A stretch of 64,000 nt of DNA, taken from NCBI GenBank assembly GCA_943787225.1, contig CALSLP010000006.1, forward strand, positions 1 to 64,000. Direction: 5' to 3'. A program made the position numbers and the translations under genes. The DNA comes from an uncultured Alphaproteobacteria bacterium (lineage in GTDB: Bacteria; Pseudomonadota; Alphaproteobacteria; MPNO01; UBA2964). Below the pieces are notes generated by a model, which was given only the letters and a program-made list of their open reading frames with translations, did not search any database and was not told the DNA's origin. This document shows, in pieces, positions 49,261-61,266 of this stretch; the stretch's first letter is position 1, and every line of letters starts with the position of its first letter.

Positions 49261-49846
49261 CGGACGCCTCCGCTGCTACTGGAGCACCTTCTCCGGCACG
49301 GGGGCCGAGAATATCAGAAACTTTACGACCACGGCGCGCGGCAACCGAACGCGGCGATTGAAGAAGCTTCAATGCCTCGAATGTTGCTTTCACCATGTTA
49401 TAGGGGTTCTGAGAACCGTTGGACTTAGCCACAACATCCTGAACACCCAACATTTCGAACACAGCACGCATTGGACCACCAGCGATGATCCCTGTACCAG
49501 CCGGTGCTGCGCGACAAATGACATGCCCGGCACCAAAATCACCACGAACATCATGATGCAGGGTCCGACCCTCACGAAGCGGAACACGGATCATTTTGGT
49601 TTTGGCCTGCTCGGTCGCCTTGCGAATGGCCTCCGGAACCTCGCGGGCTTTCCCTTTGCCGTATCCGACACGGCCTTTTTCGTCACCAACAACGACCAAG
49701 GCAGCAAAACCAAAACGGCGACCACCCTTTACGACTTTGGCGACCCGGTTAATACCAACCAGCTTATCAACCAGTTCGGTTTGCTCAGGACTGCCGCGTC
49801 CACGACGTTGGTCATTACGCTGACCCGCTCTCGGCGTACGTGCCAT
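49253..49846 (-). CDS. rpsE: 30S ribosomal protein S5
   Basis: The 197-residue protein has an RNA-binding domain with [24 protein letters not shown] and the C-terminal [16 protein letters not shown]. It contributes to decoding accuracy. The N-terminus (about 25 residues) and C-terminus are longer than in E. coli (167). Confidence 0.98.
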   Translation of the reverse strand: MARTPRAGQRNDQRRGRGSPEQTELVDKLVGINRVAKVVKGGRRFGFAALVVVGDEKGRVGYGKGKAREVPEAIRKATEQAKTKMIRVPLREGRTLHHDVRGDFGAGHVICRAAPAGTGIIAGGPMRAVFEMLGVQDVVAKSNGSQNPYNMVKATFEALKLLQSPRSVAARRGRKVSDILGPRAGEGAPVAAEASDG

Positions 49847-49860
49847 CTTTGTTTACTCCG

Positions 49861-50223
49861 TCAGAATTTCAAGCCGGCTTCACGCGCGGCATCAGCCAGC
49901 GCTTTAACCCGGCCATGAAACAGATAAGAACCCCGGTCAAACACAACAACGTTCAACCCCTTTGCGACTGCCCGTTCAGCGACAAGCTTGCCAACAGCAG
50001 CTGCCGCATCCTTGGTTGAACCCGACTTCAGCGCATCCCGCAATTCTTTTTCCATCGAGGACGCCGAAACGACTGTGTTACCCTGAAGATCATCAATGAC
50101 CTGGGCATAGATGTTTTTGTTCGAACGGAAAATGGAAAGGCGCGGACGCCCGGCTCCAGCTTTGCGAAGACGCGAACGAGTCCGCTGTTTCCGTCTTTCT
50201 TTTAATGCATTTGTTTTTAACAT
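49861..50223 (-). CDS. rplR: 50S ribosomal protein L18
   Basis: The 120-residue protein has [20 protein letters not shown] and [26 protein letters not shown], the 5S rRNA-binding L18 signature. Confidence 0.98.
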   Translation of the reverse strand: MLKTNALKERRKQRTRSRLRKAGAGRPRLSIFRSNKNIYAQVIDDLQGNTVVSASSMEKELRDALKSGSTKDAAAAVGKLVAERAVAKGLNVVVFDRGSYLFHGRVKALADAAREAGLKF

Positions 50224-50232
50224 GCCGCGGTC

Positions 50233-50766
50233 CTACTTCTTTTTACCTTCCTTGCGGAGGATAAACTCATTTTCATACCTTATGCCCTTGCCCTTATAGG
50301 GCTCCGGTTTTCTGTACTTGCGAATATTCGCCGCAACTTGACCAACCACCTGGCGATCAGCACCGCTTACCGCAACCTTGGTTGGTTGTTCGCATGTGAT
50401 CGTGATGCCCTCAGGGATCGGATGACGCACTTCATGACTAAAGCCAAGCTGCAGAACAAGAAATTTGCCTTCGACGGCGGCCCGATAACCAACACCGACG
50501 ATTTCGAGATTAATCGTGAAGCCTTCAGTAACACCCGTCACAATATTCTGCAGCAAACTGCGGGTTGTACCCCACATAGCCCGCGCATTCTGGGTGTCAT
50601 TACGAGTTTTTACCCGAAGCAAATTCTCTTCCTGGATGACTTCAACATCGTCAACCACATTCAAGCTCAGCTCTCCGAGCTTGCCCTTCGCCGTAATCAG
50701 CTGACCGGCAATACTAAGCGTAACGCCATCAGGGACAGTTACAGGGCTTAATCCAACGCGTGACAT
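50233..50766 (-). CDS. rplF: 50S ribosomal protein L6
   Basis: The 177-residue protein has both L6 repeats and the C-terminal motif RKPEPYKGKGIRYENE. It begins MSRVGLSPVTVPDGV. Confidence 0.98.
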   Translation of the reverse strand: MSRVGLSPVTVPDGVTLSIAGQLITAKGKLGELSLNVVDDVEVIQEENLLRVKTRNDTQNARAMWGTTRSLLQNIVTGVTEGFTINLEIVGVGYRAAVEGKFLVLQLGFSHEVRHPIPEGITITCEQPTKVAVSGADRQVVGQVAANIRKYRKPEPYKGKGIRYENEFILRKEGKKK

Positions 50767-50775
50767 CTTAGTCTC

Positions 50776-51174
50776 CTAGAAAACCGTGCAAATGACTTCG
50801 CCGCCAACATTTTGCGCCCGCGCTTCTCCGTCGGAGAGAACGCCACGCGGCGTTGACAGGATCGAAATCCCCAGCCCGTTATAAACGCGCTGTAAATCAT
50901 TGATCTTCGAATAAACACGCCGACCGGGCCGCGACACACGCTGCAGCTCCTTAATCACCGGCTCACCTTCATGGTATTTAAGCTCTATCCGTATTACTGG
51001 CAAAGCCCGTTCATCCTGCTGAAGCTTATATCCGCGGATATAACCCTCACGCTGCAGAACATCCAGAACACTGACCCGAAGTTTGGAAGACGGACTATTG
51101 ATAGCCCCCTTGTTCGCGCTTTGACCGTTGCGAATTCGGGTCAGCATATCACTGATGGGATCACTCATTGTCAT
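50776..51174 (-). CDS. rpsH: 30S ribosomal protein S8
   Basis: The 132-residue protein has [15 protein letters not shown] and [17 protein letters not shown], the S8 signature. In E. coli S8 also represses the spc operon; an equivalent site was not identified here. Confidence 0.98.
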   Translation of the reverse strand: MTMSDPISDMLTRIRNGQSANKGAINSPSSKLRVSVLDVLQREGYIRGYKLQQDERALPVIRIELKYHEGEPVIKELQRVSRPGRRVYSKINDLQRVYNGLGISILSTPRGVLSDGEARAQNVGGEVICTVF

Positions 51175-51187
51175 CGGTTATACTCTC

Positions 51188-51493
51188 TCACCAGCTCGAC
51201 TTGACCATGCCGGGAATATGTCCATTCGACGCAAGGTCACGCAACGCAATACGCGAAACTTTGAACTTACGATAATATGCGCGTGGGCGACCCGACACCT
51301 CACAGCGATTTCGAACTCTCGTCGGCGCAGAATTGCGTGGCATTTCAGCCAATTTCAATCTCGCCGCAAAACGCTCCTCAGCCGGTACCGACTGGTCACT
51401 CGCGATCGCCTTAAGCCGGGCTCTCCGTGAGGCGAATTTCTTCACCAGGCGGATACGTTTCCGGTTCTTTTCAACAGCGCTGGTCTTTGCCAT
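51188..51493 (-). CDS. rpsN: 30S ribosomal protein S14 (long, zinc-free type)
   Basis: The 101-residue protein has [25 protein letters not shown] without the paired CxxC motifs of the short zinc form, so it is the zinc-independent version. Confidence 0.98.
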   Translation of the reverse strand: MAKTSAVEKNRKRIRLVKKFASRRARLKAIASDQSVPAEERFAARLKLAEMPRNSAPTRVRNRCEVSGRPRAYYRKFKVSRIALRDLASNGHIPGMVKSSW

Positions 51494-51517
51494 GCAAACT
51501 CTCCCGCAGCTTTTCGT

Positions 51518-52054
51518 TCAATTAATCGGCAAGTTCAAGCCCTTAAGCAGGGCTTTTGCCTCGTCATCCGTCTTTGCAGAGGTGACAATTACAATATCCA
51601 TCCCACGCATCTCATCGACCGTGTCGTAATCGATTTCGGGGAAAACAATCTGTTCCTTCAGACCAAGAGCATAATTACCGCGCCCATCGAAACTTTTAGG
51701 TGACAGGCCGCGAAAGTCACGTACCTGCGGTAATGCGATATTGATCAGACGATCCAAAAATTCGTACATGCGATCACGACGAAGGGTGACTTTGCAGCCG
51801 ACCGACATCCCCTCACGCAACTTAAAGGTCGCAACCGATTTCCGAGATTTGATGATTACCGGCTTTTGACCAGCGATCAGCGACATCTCGTTCGCCGCAG
51901 CATCGATTTTTTTCGAATCCGCAGCTGCCTCTCCTACACCCATGTTGATGACAACCTTTTCTACCTTTGGCACTTCCATAGGATTGCCATAGCTAAAGGC
52001 CGAAACCAATTCGGGCTTAACAACGTCTTTATAATGTTCCTGCAAACGGGTCAT
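51518..52054 (-). CDS. rplE: 50S ribosomal protein L5
   Basis: The 178-residue protein begins [16 protein letters not shown] and has [21 protein letters not shown]. It binds 5S rRNA. ATG 52054 matches the family start; the frame extends upstream to 52072, but the extra residues overlap the rplX end. Confidence 0.98.
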   Translation of the reverse strand: MTRLQEHYKDVVKPELVSAFSYGNPMEVPKVEKVVINMGVGEAAADSKKIDAAANEMSLIAGQKPVIIKSRKSVATFKLREGMSVGCKVTLRRDRMYEFLDRLINIALPQVRDFRGLSPKSFDGRGNYALGLKEQIVFPEIDYDTVDEMRGMDIVIVTSAKTDDEAKALLKGLNLPIN

Positions 52055-52064
52055 CGAGCTGCCT

Positions 52065-52397
52065 TTAATCAATCATCTCGCCGGAACCGCGCGCAACACG
52101 CACCTTCCGGCCGTCCTCTAGGACTTTAAAACCAACTTTGGTCGGCTTACCGCTATCCGGATCGACCAAAGACACGTTGGAAACATGGATCGATGCTTCC
52201 TTTTCATCGATGCCACCTGGATTATTCTGGGATGGCGCAGTATGGCGTTTAACAATATTTACGCCATGGACAATCACACGTTGGTCATCGCGCATTACAC
52301 GCAGAACATCACCGGTTTTGCCCTTATCGCGGCCAGTCAGGACGACAACGTTATCGCCCTTACGAATCTTTTTGGTCATTTTGTCTTTACTTGTCAT
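52065..52397 (-). CDS. rplX: 50S ribosomal protein L24
   Basis: The 110-residue protein has [21 protein letters not shown], the KOW motif of L24. ATG 52397 has AGGGGG about 9 nt upstream; a later ATG at 52379 (MTKKIRKGD) would match the family start more closely but lacks a ribosome site. Confidence 0.97.
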   Translation of the reverse strand: MTSKDKMTKKIRKGDNVVVLTGRDKGKTGDVLRVMRDDQRVIVHGVNIVKRHTAPSQNNPGGIDEKEASIHVSNVSLVDPDSGKPTKVGFKVLEDGRKVRVARGSGEMID

Positions 52398-52409
52398 ATC
52401 AAATGCCCC

Positions 52410-52778
52410 CTACAACACTTCAGGCGCAAGCGAGATGATCCGCATAAAGTTACGACCTCGCAATTCGCGTGTTACGGGCCCAAAAATACGGGTACCAATC
52501 GGCTCACCCTGCGGATTAATCAAAACCGCCGCATTCCGATCGAACCGAATTGACGTACCATCTGCCCGATGAATTTCCTTGGCGGTCCGAACGATGACAG
52601 CCTTATGAATATCACCCTTCTTTACCCGACCGCGCGGAATAGCTTCCTTCACCGTTACCACGATGGTGTCGCCAATAGTGGCACTCCGACGGCGGCTACC
52701 ACCGAGTATGCGGATGCATTGCACCCGACGGGCACCGGAATTATCCGCAACTTCTAAATTTGTTTCGACGTGAATCAT
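52410..52778 (-). CDS. rplN: 50S ribosomal protein L14
   Basis: The 122-residue protein has [22 protein letters not shown] and ending [14 protein letters not shown], complete L14. Confidence 0.98.
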   Translation of the reverse strand: MIHVETNLEVADNSGARRVQCIRILGGSRRRSATIGDTIVVTVKEAIPRGRVKKGDIHKAVIVRTAKEIHRADGTSIRFDRNAAVLINPQGEPIGTRIFGPVTRELRGRNFMRIISLAPEVL

Positions 52779-52804
52779 TGTATTACTTTCCAGCAGGTAC
52801 GGCG

Positions 52805-53041
52805 CTATTCACCGTCAGCCAGTACCTCCCAACGCTTGGATTTGGAAATCGGACGACACTCACGAATGCGAACATTGTCACCCGTCTTGAAAGAATTTTC
52901 CGGATCGTGCGCGGCGTACTTCTTTGATTGCCGGATAAACTTTCCATAAAGCGGATGACGTATCCGGCGCTCAACTCGAACGGTAATCGTCTTGTCCGTC
53001 TTGTCGGACACTACAACACCCTGCAACATTCTCTTCGGCAT
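52805..53041 (-). CDS. rpsQ: 30S ribosomal protein S17
   Basis: The 78-residue protein has [19 protein letters not shown] and [27 protein letters not shown], the S17 OB fold. Confidence 0.98.
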   Translation of the reverse strand: MPKRMLQGVVVSDKTDKTITVRVERRIRHPLYGKFIRQSKKYAAHDPENSFKTGDNVRIRECRPISKSKRWEVLADGE

Positions 53042-53044
53042 GAC

Positions 53045-53251
53045 TTACCCCTGCACCGCGGCTTGACGACGTTCGCTCATCACTGTGCGAACCCGCGCAA
53101 TATCCTTCCGCACCTGGCGGATACGCGCTGTGGCTTCCAACTGGCCGCTGGCCCGCTGGAAACGTAAATTAAGTGCTTCTTTTTTAAGCTCCTGGATCTG
53201 CTCCTTGAGCTCATCTTCTGTCTTCGTTCTGATATCAGCCGCGTCCATCAC
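53045..53251 (-). CDS. rpmC: 50S ribosomal protein L29
   Basis: The 68-residue helical hairpin protein has ELKEQIQELKKEALNLRFQRASGQLE. It lies at the polypeptide exit in the ribosome. The gap to rpsQ is 3 nt. Confidence 0.97.
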   Translation of the reverse strand: MMDAADIRTKTEDELKEQIQELKKEALNLRFQRASGQLEATARIRQVRKDIARVRTVMSERRQAAVQG

Positions 53252-53258
53252 ACTATCC

Positions 53259-53672
53259 TTATTCGGCTAATCGTTTAACGACACGCGTTTGCAACGGCAG
53301 CTTTGCGGCTGCCAGTGCTAACGCAACCCGAGCGATCGGCTCTGGGACGCCATCAATTTCAAACATAATCCGACCAGGTTTGACACGGCATGCCCAATAT
53401 TCTGGGGCACCCTTACCTTTACCCTGACGAACTTCCGCAGGTTTTTGTGACACTGGCACATCCGGGAACACCCGAATCCAGACACGACCCGCTCGTTTCA
53501 TGTGACGGGTAATTGCCCGTCGAGAGGCTTCGATCTGACGCGCCGTAATTCTGCCCGGCGTTGTCGCTTTCAGACCGAAGGATCCGAAGTTCAACAAAGT
53601 AGCGCTTTTCGCATTGCCGTGAATCCGGCCCTTATGCGCTTTGCGAAACTTTGTACGTTTGGGAGATAACAT
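53259..53672 (-). CDS. rplP: 50S ribosomal protein L16
   Basis: The 137-residue protein has [17 protein letters not shown] at the start, [21 protein letters not shown] and [17 protein letters not shown], complete L16. Confidence 0.98.
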   Translation of the reverse strand: MLSPKRTKFRKAHKGRIHGNAKSATLLNFGSFGLKATTPGRITARQIEASRRAITRHMKRAGRVWIRVFPDVPVSQKPAEVRQGKGKGAPEYWACRVKPGRIMFEIDGVPEPIARVALALAAAKLPLQTRVVKRLAE

Positions 53673-53699
53673 ATTCTCTATCCTTCCTGCTAAATCCCG

Positions 53700-54377
53700 T
53701 CAGCGCGCTGGTTGCTGATCTTGAGCGCGCTTGTCTTGCGCCATCGGGTCATGTGCTAGAACTTCACCCTTAAAGATCCAAACCTTCACACCACATGCGC
53801 CGTAAGTCGTACGACCGGTTGCTGTCCCGTAATCGACATCGGCGCGCAACGTATGCAACGGTACGCGGCCTTCGCGATACCACTCAGTACGCGCAATCTC
53901 TGCGCCACCAAGACGGCCACCGCAATTGATACGGATACCTTCGGCGCCAAGGCGAATGGCCGATTGAACAGCCCGTTTCATAGCGCGACGGAATGCAACC
54001 CGTCGTTCAAGCTGCTGAGCGATATTTTCAGCAACGAGCTTCGCGTCAATTTCGGGCTTCCGAATTTCAACGATGTTCAAATTGACATCACTGCCGGTCA
54101 TCCGGGAAAGCTCAAGGCGCAACTTCTCGATATCAGCGCCTTTTTTACCAATCACAATACCCGGACGAGCCGAATGAATCGTGACACGCGCTTTTTTGGC
54201 AGGCCGTTCGATAATTACTTTAGAGATCCCAGCCTGGCTCAACCTGTCAAACAGGTATTCGCGCAGCTTGATATCCTCATGAAGCATGTCGCCATACTGA
54301 CCTTCCGCGTACCAGCGAGAATCCCAGGTCCGGTTGATGCCGAGCCGAAGCCCGATTGGATTAACCTTCTGTCCCAT
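53700..54377 (-). CDS. rpsC: 30S ribosomal protein S3
   Basis: The 225-residue protein begins [20 protein letters not shown], has the KH domain [22 protein letters not shown] and [22 protein letters not shown]. It lines the mRNA entry channel. ATG overlaps the rplV stop by one base. Confidence 0.98.
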   Translation of the reverse strand: MGQKVNPIGLRLGINRTWDSRWYAEGQYGDMLHEDIKLREYLFDRLSQAGISKVIIERPAKKARVTIHSARPGIVIGKKGADIEKLRLELSRMTGSDVNLNIVEIRKPEIDAKLVAENIAQQLERRVAFRRAMKRAVQSAIRLGAEGIRINCGGRLGGAEIARTEWYREGRVPLHTLRADVDYGTATGRTTYGACGVKVWIFKGEVLAHDPMAQDKRAQDQQPAR

Positions 54378-54757
54378 TACTTGGCCTCCTCGCGCTCACG
54401 CACGACCACAGTCAAATTGCTAAAAGGTTTCGTGATGCTACCTGTGCGGCCACGAGCCCGCGGACGAAACCGCTTCAGCGCAAAAGCACGACCAACCGTG
54501 GCTTGAGACACATAAAGACGATCAACATCAAGCTGATGATTGTTCTCTGCATTAGCGATTGCAGATTCAAGAACCTTCTTAACGTCAGCAGAAACCCGCC
54601 GACTAGAGAACGTAAGATCCGAAAGCGCTTTGGCTGCGTCCTTACCGCGGATTAGACCCGCGACCAGATTGAGCTTTTGCGGGCTAACCCGGATCGCCTT
54701 CGCAGACGCCACAGCCTCGTTATCGGCGAACCGACGTGAAACAGACTTCTTTCCCAT
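54377..54757 (-). CDS. rplV: 50S ribosomal protein L22
   Basis: The 126-residue protein has [20 protein letters not shown] and [16 protein letters not shown], the L22 beta-hairpin that lines the exit tunnel. It overlaps rpsS by one base. Confidence 0.98.
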   Translation of the reverse strand: MGKKSVSRRFADNEAVASAKAIRVSPQKLNLVAGLIRGKDAAKALSDLTFSSRRVSADVKKVLESAIANAENNHQLDVDRLYVSQATVGRAFALKRFRPRARGRTGSITKPFSNLTVVVREREEAK

Positions 54758-55035
54758 CAGGCCCTCCGCACTTTCTTGTCCGCGCCGTGTCCACGGTAGG
54801 TCCGGGTCGGCGAAAATTCGCCAAACTTGTGGCCGACCATATTTTCAGTGACGAGTACCGGCACAAATTTCTGGCCGTTATAAACACCGAAGGTAAGACC
54901 AACGAATTGTGGCAAAATGGTCGAACGACGTGACCAAATGCGGATGATTTCTTTACGTCCGGAACCGCGTGCTGCTTCTGCCTTTTTAAGCAGATAGCCA
55001 TCAACAAACGGTCCTTTCCAAACTGAACGAGCCAC
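54757..55035 (-). CDS. rpsS: 30S ribosomal protein S19
   Basis: The 92-residue protein begins [20 protein letters not shown] and has [27 protein letters not shown], complete S19. Confidence 0.98.
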   Translation of the reverse strand: MARSVWKGPFVDGYLLKKAEAARGSGRKEIIRIWSRRSTILPQFVGLTFGVYNGQKFVPVLVTENMVGHKFGEFSPTRTYRGHGADKKVRRA

Positions 55036-55047
55036 GAGCCCTCTCCT

Positions 55048-55875
55048 CTAACGCTTATGCCGGCGGCGCATGATATACTTATCGCTGGGCTTCTTGCCCC
55101 GCGTGCGCTTGCCTTTTGTTGGAACACCCCAAGGGGTGACTGGATGCCGACCACCAGAACTGCGACCTTCGCCGCCGCCATGAGGATGATCAACCGGGTT
55201 CATGGCAACACCACGAACAGAGGGGCGTTTACCGAGCCAGCGATTACGGCCGGCCTTACCCATGTTGGTGTTTTTATTATCAGCGTTAGAAACGGAACCG
55301 ATTGTCGCCATACAACGTGCCGGAACCATCCGAAGCTCGCCTGATCCAAGCCGAAGCTGCGCGAAACCAGCGTCTTTACCGATCAACTGGACGTATGTAC
55401 CAGCCGCACGCGCGATCTGACCGCCGCCGCCAGGTTTCATCTCAATGTTATGAATAATTGTTCCAACCGGAATATTTTCCATCGGCATCGCGTTACCGGG
55501 CTTAATATCGACCCGCTCGCCGGAGATAACCTGATCCCCAACCGCCACACGCTGTGGGGCCAAGATATAGGCAATTTCACCGTCGCTATATTTGATCAAG
55601 GCGATAAAGGCAGACCGGTTAGGATCATACTCAAGACGCTCAATCGTCGCCGCAACATCGGCTTTACGACGCTTAAAGTCGATCTTGCGATAGCGCCTTT
55701 TATGTCCACCACCCCGGCGACGCATCGTAATGCGACCAAGATTGTTGCGACCACCCTTACTGTGCATCCCCTCCGTCAGATTTTTGACGGGCTTACCCTT
55801 CCAGAGCTCTGACTTATCAACCAGAACCAGGGCACGTTGCGACGGGGTCGTCGGTCTAAAATTCTTCAACGCCAT
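55048..55875 (-). CDS. rplB: 50S ribosomal protein L2
   Basis: The 275-residue protein has [20 protein letters not shown], the peptidyl-transferase-centre motif [17 protein letters not shown] (with the conserved His) and a C-terminus [19 protein letters not shown]. Confidence 0.98.
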   Translation of the reverse strand: MALKNFRPTTPSQRALVLVDKSELWKGKPVKNLTEGMHSKGGRNNLGRITMRRRGGGHKRRYRKIDFKRRKADVAATIERLEYDPNRSAFIALIKYSDGEIAYILAPQRVAVGDQVISGERVDIKPGNAMPMENIPVGTIIHNIEMKPGGGGQIARAAGTYVQLIGKDAGFAQLRLGSGELRMVPARCMATIGSVSNADNKNTNMGKAGRNRWLGKRPSVRGVAMNPVDHPHGGGEGRSSGGRHPVTPWGVPTKGKRTRGKKPSDKYIMRRRHKR

Positions 55876-55878
55876 GAT

Positions 55879-56202
55879 TTAGATTCCCGTCGTGACATCG
55901 ATCATTTCGCCTTCGGCGAGAGATACGATGGCTTTCTTGTAATCCGGACGCTTGCCGAGCTTACCCCGGAAACGCTTGAGCTTGCCTTTTTGCCGTAACG
56001 TATTGACCGCATTCACCTTGACCTTAAAGAGCTGTTCAACAGCGGCCTTAATTTCAAGTTTGTTAGCGGACAATGGCACACGGAACGTGATCTGATTGTG
56101 CTCAGAACCCATAGTCGATTTTTCAGTGACCATCGGCGACAAAATAATGTCATAGGCCTCGGTCATAGAAACCGAAACCGGCTTTTCGCGACGCGCGCTC
56201 AT
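55879..56202 (-). CDS. rplW: 50S ribosomal protein L23
   Basis: The 107-residue protein has [21 protein letters not shown] and [22 protein letters not shown]. It carries about 10 extra N-terminal residues compared with E. coli. It overlaps the rplD stop by 4 nt and forms the trigger-factor docking site. Confidence 0.98.
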   Translation of the reverse strand: MSARREKPVSVSMTEAYDIILSPMVTEKSTMGSEHNQITFRVPLSANKLEIKAAVEQLFKVKVNAVNTLRQKGKLKRFRGKLGKRPDYKKAIVSLAEGEMIDVTTGI

Positions 56203-56819
56203 TTCAACCGCTCCACCAAATGAGTAACCGCATCCTTGGTCAGCACCAATGTGTCGCGACGCAGGATGTCGTAAACGTTCGCGCCCTGCTGCGGCAACAC
56301 ATCAATCAAGGGAATGTTTGCCGCCGCTTTCGCGAAATTTGAATCAACCTCGGGCCCCGAAACGATAAGCGCCGATTTCAGACCGAGAGCAGAAAGTTGA
56401 GCCGAAAGAGACTTGGTCTTGGGATCACCGGTTTTCGCGTCATCAAGGACGATCAACTTACCAGCAGCCTGCTTGCTCGACAGCGCGGTCTTTAGCGCAA
56501 GACGGCGAACCTTTTTGTTCAGACTGAAGGCATGTGACCGGACAACAGGACCAAAGACCGTTTGACCACCACGAAACTGCGTGGCGCGAAGGCTACCGGC
56601 ACGGGCGCGGCCTGTACCTTTCTGGTTCCAGGGTTTAGCCGTCGTACCGCGGATTTCTCCGATGGTCTTGGTCTTGTGATTACCGCCACGCCGTTTGGCG
56701 AGCTGATAATTGACCATACGCGACAGAATATCCTGCCGGACAGCTACTCCGAAAACCGACTCGTCGAGATCGACTGATCCGGATTTTTTGTTTTCAAGGG
56801 TGACGACGTCGCACTTCAT
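56199..56819 (-). CDS. rplD: 50S ribosomal protein L4
   Basis: The 206-residue protein has [34 protein letters not shown], the exit-tunnel loop of L4. ATG 56819 was chosen because AAGGA lies 10 nt upstream; the longer frame starts with a TTG at 56828. In E. coli L4 represses the S10 operon. Confidence 0.98.
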   Translation of the reverse strand: MKCDVVTLENKKSGSVDLDESVFGVAVRQDILSRMVNYQLAKRRGGNHKTKTIGEIRGTTAKPWNQKGTGRARAGSLRATQFRGGQTVFGPVVRSHAFSLNKKVRRLALKTALSSKQAAGKLIVLDDAKTGDPKTKSLSAQLSALGLKSALIVSGPEVDSNFAKAAANIPLIDVLPQQGANVYDILRRDTLVLTKDAVTHLVERLK

Positions 56820-56824
56820 CGTGC

Positions 56825-57592
56825 TCAATCCTTCTTCTCTTCTTCAGCGTCAGCAGACGCCTCTACGGGAGCTTCTTCACTTACGGCTGCTTCAACAGCA
56901 GGTTCTTCTTCCGGCGCACCGCCAAGAAGAGCGGCTGGGAACGGCAGATCATCCGGCTGAACCAATTTTACAGCATCAGAGATATAAACATAACCGCCCT
57001 TTGAACCGGGAACCGCGCCTTTAATCAGAACCAAGCCACGATCAGCATCCGTCGACACAACTTCGAGGTTCTGAGTCGTTGTCCGTACAGCACCCATATG
57101 GCCGGCCATCTTCTTGCCCTTCCATACCTTGCCTGGATCCTGACTGTTACCCGTTGAGCCGTGGCTTCTGTGACTGACCGATATACCATGCGACGCTTCA
57201 AGACCCTTGAAGTTATGGCGCTTCATAGCACCGGCAAAACCCTTACCGATGCTGGTTCCGACGACATCGACACGTTGTCCCGCCACAAAATGATCCGCTG
57301 AAATCTCTGCCCCAATCGGCAGCACCGCGTCATCACTTACCCGGAACTCAGCCATTTTACGCTTCGGCTCAACCTTTGCCTTGGCAAAATGGCCTCGCAT
57401 CGATTTTGAAACATTCTTAGGCTTAGCCGTACCCCAGCCGAGCTGGACAGCACTATAGCCATTGGCCTCTTTTGTGCGGACATCAACGACTTGCAAATTA
57501 TCCACTTTGAGCACCGTCACGGGAACATGCTGACCATCCGCCGTAAAGACGCGAGTCATACCCATTTTCTGTGCAATTAAACCCGTACGCAT
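56825..57592 (-). CDS. rplC: 50S ribosomal protein L3 with acidic C-terminal tail
   Basis: The 255-residue protein has [38 protein letters not shown] and the core ending near residue 215. It then adds about 35 acidic/Ala residues ([24 protein letters not shown]...). ATG 57592 was preferred over TTG 57595. Confidence 0.98.
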   Translation of the reverse strand: MRTGLIAQKMGMTRVFTADGQHVPVTVLKVDNLQVVDVRTKEANGYSAVQLGWGTAKPKNVSKSMRGHFAKAKVEPKRKMAEFRVSDDAVLPIGAEISADHFVAGQRVDVVGTSIGKGFAGAMKRHNFKGLEASHGISVSHRSHGSTGNSQDPGKVWKGKKMAGHMGAVRTTTQNLEVVSTDADRGLVLIKGAVPGSKGGYVYISDAVKLVQPDDLPFPAALLGGAPEEEPAVEAAVSEEAPVEASADAEEEKKD

Positions 57593-57602
57593 CAAACCAG
57601 TC

Positions 57603-57911
57603 CTAAAGCTTAATCTCGACGTCTACGCCGGCGGCGAGATCCAGTTTCATCAAGGCATCAACCGTCTGTGGTGTCGGGTCGACGATATCCAGAAGACGCT
57701 TATGAGTTCTAATTTCGAACTGTTCGCGTGACTTCTTGTTAACGTGAGGTGACCTCAAAACGGTAAATTTTTCGATCTTCGTAGGCAGCGGGATCGGACC
57801 ACGCACCTGCGCACCCGTCCGTTTAGCAGTATTGACGATCTCGTGCGTCGACGTATCGAGCACGCGATGGTCAAACGCCTTTAGGCGAATGCGAATACTT
57901 TGGTTGTCCAT
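57603..57911 (-). CDS. rpsJ: 30S ribosomal protein S10
   Basis: The 102-residue protein has [41 protein letters not shown]. It is identical in plan to NusE, the partner of NusB in antitermination. It follows tuf after 47 bp. Confidence 0.98.
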   Translation of the reverse strand: MDNQSIRIRLKAFDHRVLDTSTHEIVNTAKRTGAQVRGPIPLPTKIEKFTVLRSPHVNKKSREQFEIRTHKRLLDIVDPTPQTVDALMKLDLAAGVDVEIKL

Positions 57912-57958
57912 CTCCGTTTACCTTTCTCGACCAAACAGTCTTAAATTACGATCAGCCC

Positions 57959-59149
57959 TTAAGCCTTCACAGAAGCGACGACGCCAGCACCAACGGTACG
58001 ACCGCCTTCACGGATCGCAAACCGAAGGCCATCATCCATCGCAATTGGCTGGATCAACGTCACTTCCATCGTGATGTTATCTCCAGGCATCACCATCTCC
58101 GTGCCTTCTGGAAGAACCACAGAACCCGTCACATCCGTCGTCCGGAAGTAAAACTGGGGACGATAGTTCGAGAAGAACGGTGTATGACGACCGCCCTCTT
58201 CCTTCGTCAGGATATAAGCCTCGGCCATGAACTGCGTATGAGGCGTAATCGAACCCGGCTTCGCCAAAACCTGACCACGCTGGATATCTTCACGATCAAC
58301 ACCGCGCAGCAGACAACCAACATTGTCGCCAGCTTCACCACGGTCCAGAAGCTTACGGAACATCTCAACGCCCGTAACAACCGTCTTCGACGTGTCCTTG
58401 AGACCAATGATCTCAATCTCGTCTCCAACGTTCACAACGCCGCGCTCAATACGACCCGTAACAACCGTGCCACGGCCTGAAATCGAGAACACATCCTCAA
58501 TCGGCATCAAGAAATCAAGATCCTTCGGACGTTCAGGCTGCGGGATATATTCGTCAACCGCGGCCATCAGAGCCATGATCGCATCATGACCCGTTGCAGC
58601 ATCCTTATCCTCAAGAGCACCAAGCGCCGTACCCGAGATAATCGGAATATCGTCTCCAGGAAAATCATAAGAGCTCAGAAGCTCACGGATCTCCATCTCA
58701 ACAAGCTCAAGAAGCTCAGGATCATCAACCTGATCAACCTTGTTCATGAACACAACAAGCGACGGTACACCAACCTGACGCGCAAGCAGGATATGCTCGC
58801 GAGTCTGAGGCATCGGGCCATCAGCGGCAGACACAACCAAAATAGCGCCGTCCATCTGCGCCGCACCCGTGATCATGTTCTTCACATAATCAGCATGGCC
58901 GGGGCAGTCCACATGCGCGTAATGACGGTTCGCCGTCTCATACTCAACATGCGCCGTCGCAATCGTGATACCGCGCTCACGCTCTTCTGGAGCCTTATCA
59001 ATCTGGTCGTACGCCGTAAAATCAGCACCACCGCTTTCAGCAAGCACCTTCGTGATCGCCGCCGTCAACGTCGTCTTGCCATGGTCAACATGACCAATCG
59101 TGCCGATGTTGCAATGCGGCTTCGTACGCTCAAACTTCTCCTTCGCCAT
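57959..59149 (-). CDS. tuf: Elongation factor Tu
   Basis: The 396-residue GTPase delivers aminoacyl-tRNA to the ribosome. The G domain holds [27 protein letters not shown] and NKVDQ; domains 2 and 3 follow at about 205-300 and 300-396. The start [20 protein letters not shown] is standard. It is the only tuf in this window; a second copy elsewhere cannot be excluded. Confidence 0.99.
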   Translation of the reverse strand: MAKEKFERTKPHCNIGTIGHVDHGKTTLTAAITKVLAESGGADFTAYDQIDKAPEERERGITIATAHVEYETANRHYAHVDCPGHADYVKNMITGAAQMDGAILVVSAADGPMPQTREHILLARQVGVPSLVVFMNKVDQVDDPELLELVEMEIRELLSSYDFPGDDIPIISGTALGALEDKDAATGHDAIMALMAAVDEYIPQPERPKDLDFLMPIEDVFSISGRGTVVTGRIERGVVNVGDEIEIIGLKDTSKTVVTGVEMFRKLLDRGEAGDNVGCLLRGVDREDIQRGQVLAKPGSITPHTQFMAEAYILTKEEGGRHTPFFSNYRPQFYFRTTDVTGSVVLPEGTEMVMPGDNITMEVTLIQPIAMDDGLRFAIREGGRTVGAGVVASVKA

Positions 59150-59166
59150 AATCTTCTCTCCACTTC

Positions 59167-61245
59167 TTAGGCCAGTTTGGCCTTAACCTCTTCAGCTACC
59201 GCCTGCGGTACCTGTGCATAATGATCAAAAAACATCGAAAACTGCGCCCGACCCTGACTCATAGACCGGAGTGTGTTTACGTACCCAAACATATTTGCCA
59301 GCGGCACCATGGCATTAACGATCCGCGCGTTTGCGCGCTGGTCCATGCCAGAAACATTGCCACGACGGCTATTCAAATCCCCGATAATGTCACCGAGATA
59401 ATCATCCGGGGTCACAACCTCGACACGCATCATTGGTTCGAGCAGTTTAGGCGAAGCCTTCGCAACACCCTCACGGAAAGCCGCGCGAGCCGCGATTTCA
59501 AAAGCCATTACCGAGGAGTCAACGTCATGCGACGCACCATCCGTGAGCGTCGCCTTAACGTCAATCATCGGGAAACCCGCAATGATTCCGTTCTCGACAG
59601 CGCTCGCCAGTCCCTTTTGAACACCAGGGATAAACTCTTTCGGCACATTACCACCAACGACAGTGTCATCGAACTGGAACCCTGAACCGGGCTCACCAGG
59701 CTCGAAAGTAATCTTGACCCGCGCAAACTGGCCAGAACCACCCGTTTGCTTTTTATGGGTGTAATCAACTTCAGCGGATTTAGTAATCGTTTCCCGGTAC
59801 GCCACCTGCGGCGCGCCAACATTGGCATCAACCTTAAATTCCCGCTTCATACGATCAACGAGGATTTCAAGATGAAGCTCACCCATCCCCTTGATGATCG
59901 TCTGACCACTCTCAAAATCACTGCTAACCCGGAATGACGGGTCTTCCTGCGCGAGACGGTTTAGAGCGACACCCATTTTCTCCTGGTCACTCTTGGTCTT
60001 TGGCTCAACCGCAACCTCGATAACCGGATCAGGGAATTCCATCCGTTCCAAGATGACCGCATTGTCTGCATCGCAAAGTGTGTCGCCGGTCGTGGTGTCC
60101 TTCAGGCCAGCCAACGCAACGATGTCACCGGCACGCGCTTCTTTCACATCTTCCCGTGAATTCGCATGCATCAACAGAATACGACCAACGCGCTCACGCT
60201 TACCTTTGACGGTATTCATCAGCGACGTGCCGCTTTCCAAAACACCGGAATAAACACGAACGAACGTCAACGAACCAACGAAAGGATCGTTCATAACTTT
60301 AAAGGCCAGTGCCGCGAGGGGCTCGCTATCAGAACTCTTGCGAACGATTTCCTCGTCACTATCAACGACAATACCCTTGATAGGAGGCACCTCAGAGGGG
60401 CTCGGCAGATAATCAATTACCGCATCAAGCAAAGGCTGCACGCCCTTGTTCTTAAAGGCGGAACCACAAAGAACAGGAACGAACGCCGCAGAGATGGTGC
60501 CCTTGCGGATACAAGCCTTAAGAACCTCTTCACTGGGCTCCTGAGCTTCCTCGAGATACGCTTCCATCGCCGCGTCATCATGCTCGACCGCGGTCTCAAC
60601 CAGTTTCTCACGATACTCCGCAGCGCGATCAACAAGATCAGCCGGAATATCCGTATATTCAAATTCAGCACCAAGGCTTTCATCTTTCCAGATGATGGCC
60701 TTCATTTTGATAAGATCAACGAGACCAACGAAATCGGACTCGGAACCAATCGGAAGCTGCGTCACCAAAGGCACCGCACCCAAACGATCAACGATCATAT
60801 CAACGGTATTGTACATGTCGGCGCCGATGCGATCCATTTTGTTCACAAAACAGATGCGCGGCACTTCATATTTATCAGCCTGGCGCCAAACAGTCTCAGA
60901 CTGGGGCTCAACACCGGAGACGGCATCGAATACCGCAACCGCGCCATCAAGGACCCGCAGCGACCGCTCTACTTCAATAGTGAAGTCAACATGGCCGGGC
61001 GTGTCGATAATATTGATCCGGTGATCGTTCCAGAAGCAGGTCGTTGCAGCGGACGTAATCGTAATGCCGCGCTCTTGCTCTTGCTCCATCCAATCCATGG
61101 TGGCCGTGCCTTCATGGACTTCGCCAATCTTGTAGGCACGCCCAGTGTAATAAAGCACACGCTCAGTCGTGGTCGTCTTCCCGGCGTCAATATGCGCCAT
61201 GATTCCGATGTTACGATAATCTTCGATTGGTGTTGTACGAGACAT
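59167..61245 (-). CDS. fusA: Elongation factor G
   Basis: The 692-residue GTPase has [34 protein letters not shown] and NKMDRIGAD, then domains II-V. It drives translocation and, with RRF, ribosome recycling. It lies between rpsG and tuf, 21 bp after the rpsG stop. Confidence 0.99.
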   Translation of the reverse strand: MSRTTPIEDYRNIGIMAHIDAGKTTTTERVLYYTGRAYKIGEVHEGTATMDWMEQEQERGITITSAATTCFWNDHRINIIDTPGHVDFTIEVERSLRVLDGAVAVFDAVSGVEPQSETVWRQADKYEVPRICFVNKMDRIGADMYNTVDMIVDRLGAVPLVTQLPIGSESDFVGLVDLIKMKAIIWKDESLGAEFEYTDIPADLVDRAAEYREKLVETAVEHDDAAMEAYLEEAQEPSEEVLKACIRKGTISAAFVPVLCGSAFKNKGVQPLLDAVIDYLPSPSEVPPIKGIVVDSDEEIVRKSSDSEPLAALAFKVMNDPFVGSLTFVRVYSGVLESGTSLMNTVKGKRERVGRILLMHANSREDVKEARAGDIVALAGLKDTTTGDTLCDADNAVILERMEFPDPVIEVAVEPKTKSDQEKMGVALNRLAQEDPSFRVSSDFESGQTIIKGMGELHLEILVDRMKREFKVDANVGAPQVAYRETITKSAEVDYTHKKQTGGSGQFARVKITFEPGEPGSGFQFDDTVVGGNVPKEFIPGVQKGLASAVENGIIAGFPMIDVKATLTDGASHDVDSSVMAFEIAARAAFREGVAKASPKLLEPMMRVEVVTPDDYLGDIIGDLNSRRGNVSGMDQRANARIVNAMVPLANMFGYVNTLRSMSQGRAQFSMFFDHYAQVPQAVAEEVKAKLA

Positions 61246-61266
61246 TGATCTATTCCTGGACTCTAA

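Noticed and set aside
60166..61248. Plus-strand open frame of 360 codons antisense to fusA
   Set aside because: It is a shadow of highly biased fusA codons; the encoded sequence has no family features. Similar long antisense frames over tuf, rplB, rpoC and other genes were rejected for the same reason.
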